Shown in pieces: positions 52,301 through 53,992 of a stretch of DNA of 53,992 nt (its first letter is position 1; every line of letters starts with the position of its first letter). The notes beneath the pieces are model-generated. The model did no database searches and had not been told where the DNA came from. It worked only from the letters and a program-made list of their open reading frames with translations. Source of the stretch: an uncultured Verrucomicrobia subdivision 3 bacterium (GTDB lineage Bacteria; Verrucomicrobiota; Verrucomicrobiia; Limisphaerales; UBA11358); contig CAIXFY010000074.1 in assembly GCA_903918885.1 (NCBI GenBank), positions 1-53,992 of the forward strand, in the 5' to 3' direction. The position numbers were made by a program, and so were the translations under genes.

Positions 52301-53992
52301 TCATTGGCCGCCCTCCACCAGTTTGATTTCCTCTGCGGTCAAACCGTAAAGCTCATAGACCAGCGCGTCAATTTGCTGGTCGGTGGCGGTGACGGCGTTT
52401 TGCAGCACGGCCTTTTCCGCATCCGCCGTGGCCGCGCGCAGCTTGGGCATCAAGCCCAGCAGCTTGTCCACCAGCACCACCAGCTTGTCGTGCCGCGATT
52501 TGTTGTTTTCAATCGGCGGCATAGGAAACGCGAGCAAATCTTTAATTAAAACTTTTGGGAACGCTCCCTTAAATGCGTTTGCCGATGTGTGCAAATTGTA
52601 AAATGAAAGCAGACGCGAGTTTAACAATGCCAAAAGAAACTTCAGGGCAACTTTTGCGTTTGGTTTTAGTCTCAATCCATCTACCGAGTTTGAGAATACA
52701 AATGGCTCGTTTGTGATTGATGCTTGGATGCAGCCATTCGCGGTAACTTCACGAATCAAAATGCGCTCACCTTGAAACCAGTCTGGAGTTCGCGGCTCGG
52801 CGAGCCATATCCCGTAATCAACCCAGCCGCCTTTCCAATCAAAGTCGAACCGCCTGACCTCGCTTCCACCGACCAATTTCCGATGCGTGCTTTTCTTCTT
52901 CGACTCGGCGTGAAAACATCTTGAATCAGATTCTGGGCCTTTTTGCGACGGCTTACCTTTGCCTTTTTGGTAAACTTTGATTCCCCAAACAGCTTCTGAA
53001 ACTTGGTCGAATCGTCCATTTGATCCAGCCACCTTTGCAATCAGCTTATCCACTTGTGGCTCGCGGTATATCGGGAAAATGTTCGCAGAGTCATTTGTGA
53101 TACGAGAGAACGGAAGGAGATAATTCTTTCGTGGAGTAATATCCCACCGTTCGATTTCGACTTCGCCAACATTTTTCACTCCTTTGCGACAAGTCATCAC
53201 AATGGTTTCAACTGTCGCATCTTCAAACACGTCTTTTGGAGCGATTACGATGTTAATTGGTTGGAGCGATGCACAAAGCAATTGCCGGAATTTAATATTG
53301 TATTCCGAAGCAACCCACGCTGACGGAATAATTACACCGAAATACGCACCTTGTTTTAGCAAGCCGTGTGAGCGTTCTGCAAAAATTGGATAGGTATCAA
53401 TTTGATACTCCGCCGACTGGAATTGATTGCGCAGATATTGAGTTTCATCTTCTGACAGAACTGCACCATAAGGCGGATTGCCGATGACGGCGTCGAAGCC
53501 GCCGGCTTTCAGGATGGACGCGAATTGCACCGGCCAGTCGAAGGCGTGAACGCGCACGAGGTCTTCGGGCATCATCGAGAAATCGGAGGCGATGAGGGAG
53601 TTGCCGCACTTGATGTTGTCCGTCAAGGGCGGCAGGAGGGCGATGTCGGTTTCATCGGCCAGCAGTTCGCGCTGGCGCTGAAGGGTAGTGCGGTTTTCGT
53701 TCTCCAGCATCTTGAGGTAGAGCGAGAGCTGGGTGACTTCCACGGCGGCGGCGTCCAAATCCACGCCGTAAATGTTCTGGGTGAGAATCTGTCGCTTGAG
53801 CGCGACGGTCAGATGAACGTCGCCGGTTTCCGGGTCAACCCAGCAAAGGGCGCGATTTTTCTTTTTCCAATCGGCTTGGAGCTTGGTCATTTCCTGCGGG
53901 CCTAGATCCAACATTTTGCCAGGCGGGTTCAACACGGCGCGTTTATCGGCGGTGAGGCGTTTCTGCCAGTGTTCGCACACGCGCTCAAACGC
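52301..53992 (-). CDS. N6-adenine DNA methyltransferase, 3' part
   Basis: The frame is open to the window edge, so the 5' end is missing; at least 563 residues are present. The catalytic motif IV is visible as D-A-V-I-G-N-P-P-Y-G, preceded by IYGVDLDAAAVEVTQLSLYLKMLE (region after the SAM motif). The C-terminal half resembles a target-recognition region (FVFSNSVDGLRLK, LKFLLALLNSRLLSFYNLHTSANAFKGAFPKVLIKDL) ending in IDALVYELYGLTAEEI, as in Eco57I/type IIG or BREX PglX-like enzymes. The middle section (about 52560-53450) is more AT-rich than the catalytic part. It could be restriction-modification, an orphan methylase or part of a defence system; the missing upstream genes would decide. Confidence 0.85.
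   Translation of the reverse strand, partial: AFERVCEHWQKRLTADKRAVLNPPGKMLDLGPQEMTKLQADWKKKNRALCWVDPETGDVHLTVALKRQILTQNIYGVDLDAAAVEVTQLSLYLKMLENENRTTLQRQRELLADETDIALLPPLTDNIKCGNSLIASDFSMMPEDLVRVHAFDWPVQFASILKAGGFDAVIGNPPYGAVLSEDETQYLRNQFQSAEYQIDTYPIFAERSHGLLKQGAYFGVIIPSAWVASEYNIKFRQLLCASLQPINIVIAPKDVFEDATVETIVMTCRKGVKNVGEVEIERWDITPRKNYLLPFSRITNDSANIFPIYREPQVDKLIAKVAGSNGRFDQVSEAVWGIKVYQKGKGKPSQKGPESDSRCFHAESKKKSTHRKLVGGSEVRRFDFDWKGGWVDYGIWLAEPRTPDWFQGERILIREVTANGCIQASITNEPFVFSNSVDGLRLKPNAKVALKFLLALLNSRLLSFYNLHTSANAFKGAFPKVLIKDLLAFPMPPIENNKSRHDKLVVLVDKLLGLMPKLRAATADAEKAVLQNAVTATDQQIDALVYELYGLTAEEIKLVEGGQ

Overview
The window is bacterial chromosome, moderately GC-rich, and most likely from a member of the Verrucomicrobiota (Pedosphaera/Limisphaera-like). 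The evidence for this is secreted immunoglobulin-repeat proteins whose C-terminus has the 'YILQATADLIHWTNL ... RFYRLAQP' style seen in that phylum, a large division and cell wall (dcw) cluster with lineage-specific insertions, a highly divergent FtsZ, and REP-like palindromes in and between genes. No rRNA, tRNA or CRISPR array was recognised, and no transposase gene.

Layout. 0.2-5.8 kb: aspS, a small secreted protein, a HerA-type ATPase and a divergent DHH phosphoesterase. 5.8-16.5 kb: a two-component system, then DUF3570 barrel - ApbE - TlpA thioredoxin - DUF4266 lipoprotein, followed by two paralogous Ig-repeat surface proteins. DUF3570 proteins are known ApbE targets and this one has the D-x-x-S-G-A-T motif. 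Both Ig proteins carry the same motif just after an N-terminal hydrophobic module. This is the best candidate for an undescribed system here: extracellular Ig-repeat proteins that may carry covalent FMN.

16.5-19.2 kb: RNase PH, a histidine phosphatase, PrmA and a 54-residue basic protein. 19.2-22.5 kb: a zinc-economy block made of a Fur/Zur regulator and a ZIP transporter in one operon behind a 19-bp palindrome, cysteine-poor S18 and L33, a DksA/TraR-like protein without a zinc finger, and the zinc-independent GTP cyclohydrolase FolE2. 22.5-24.4 kb: a secreted EEP-family hydrolase and an alpha-1,2-fucosyltransferase-like enzyme.

24.4-41.5 kb, all on the minus strand: the dcw cluster in the order mraZ - unknown - rsmH - ftsL - ftsI - SIMPL - murF - unknown - mraY - LysM - ftsW - murG - murB - RHH regulator - ddl - ftsQ - ftsA - ftsZ. 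The mraZ promoter carries four TGGGN repeats at exact 10-bp spacing. murC, murD and murE are absent from their usual slots. An orphan ribbon-helix-helix protein with its own tandem operator and internal promoter sits just before ddl-ftsQAZ. A REPIN-like palindrome pair is inserted in frame in murF.

41.5-54 kb: queA, a RibD-C-like reductase, an O6-alkylguanine-DNA methyltransferase, two membrane-anchored coiled-coil proteins, a transporter-like/spermidine-synthase fusion, a copper-type P-ATPase interrupted by two heptanucleotide repeats, a 13-unit array of 21-bp repeats, an uncharacterised protein, a short protein overlapping a REPIN, and the 3' part of an N6-adenine DNA methyltransferase gene that runs off the window.
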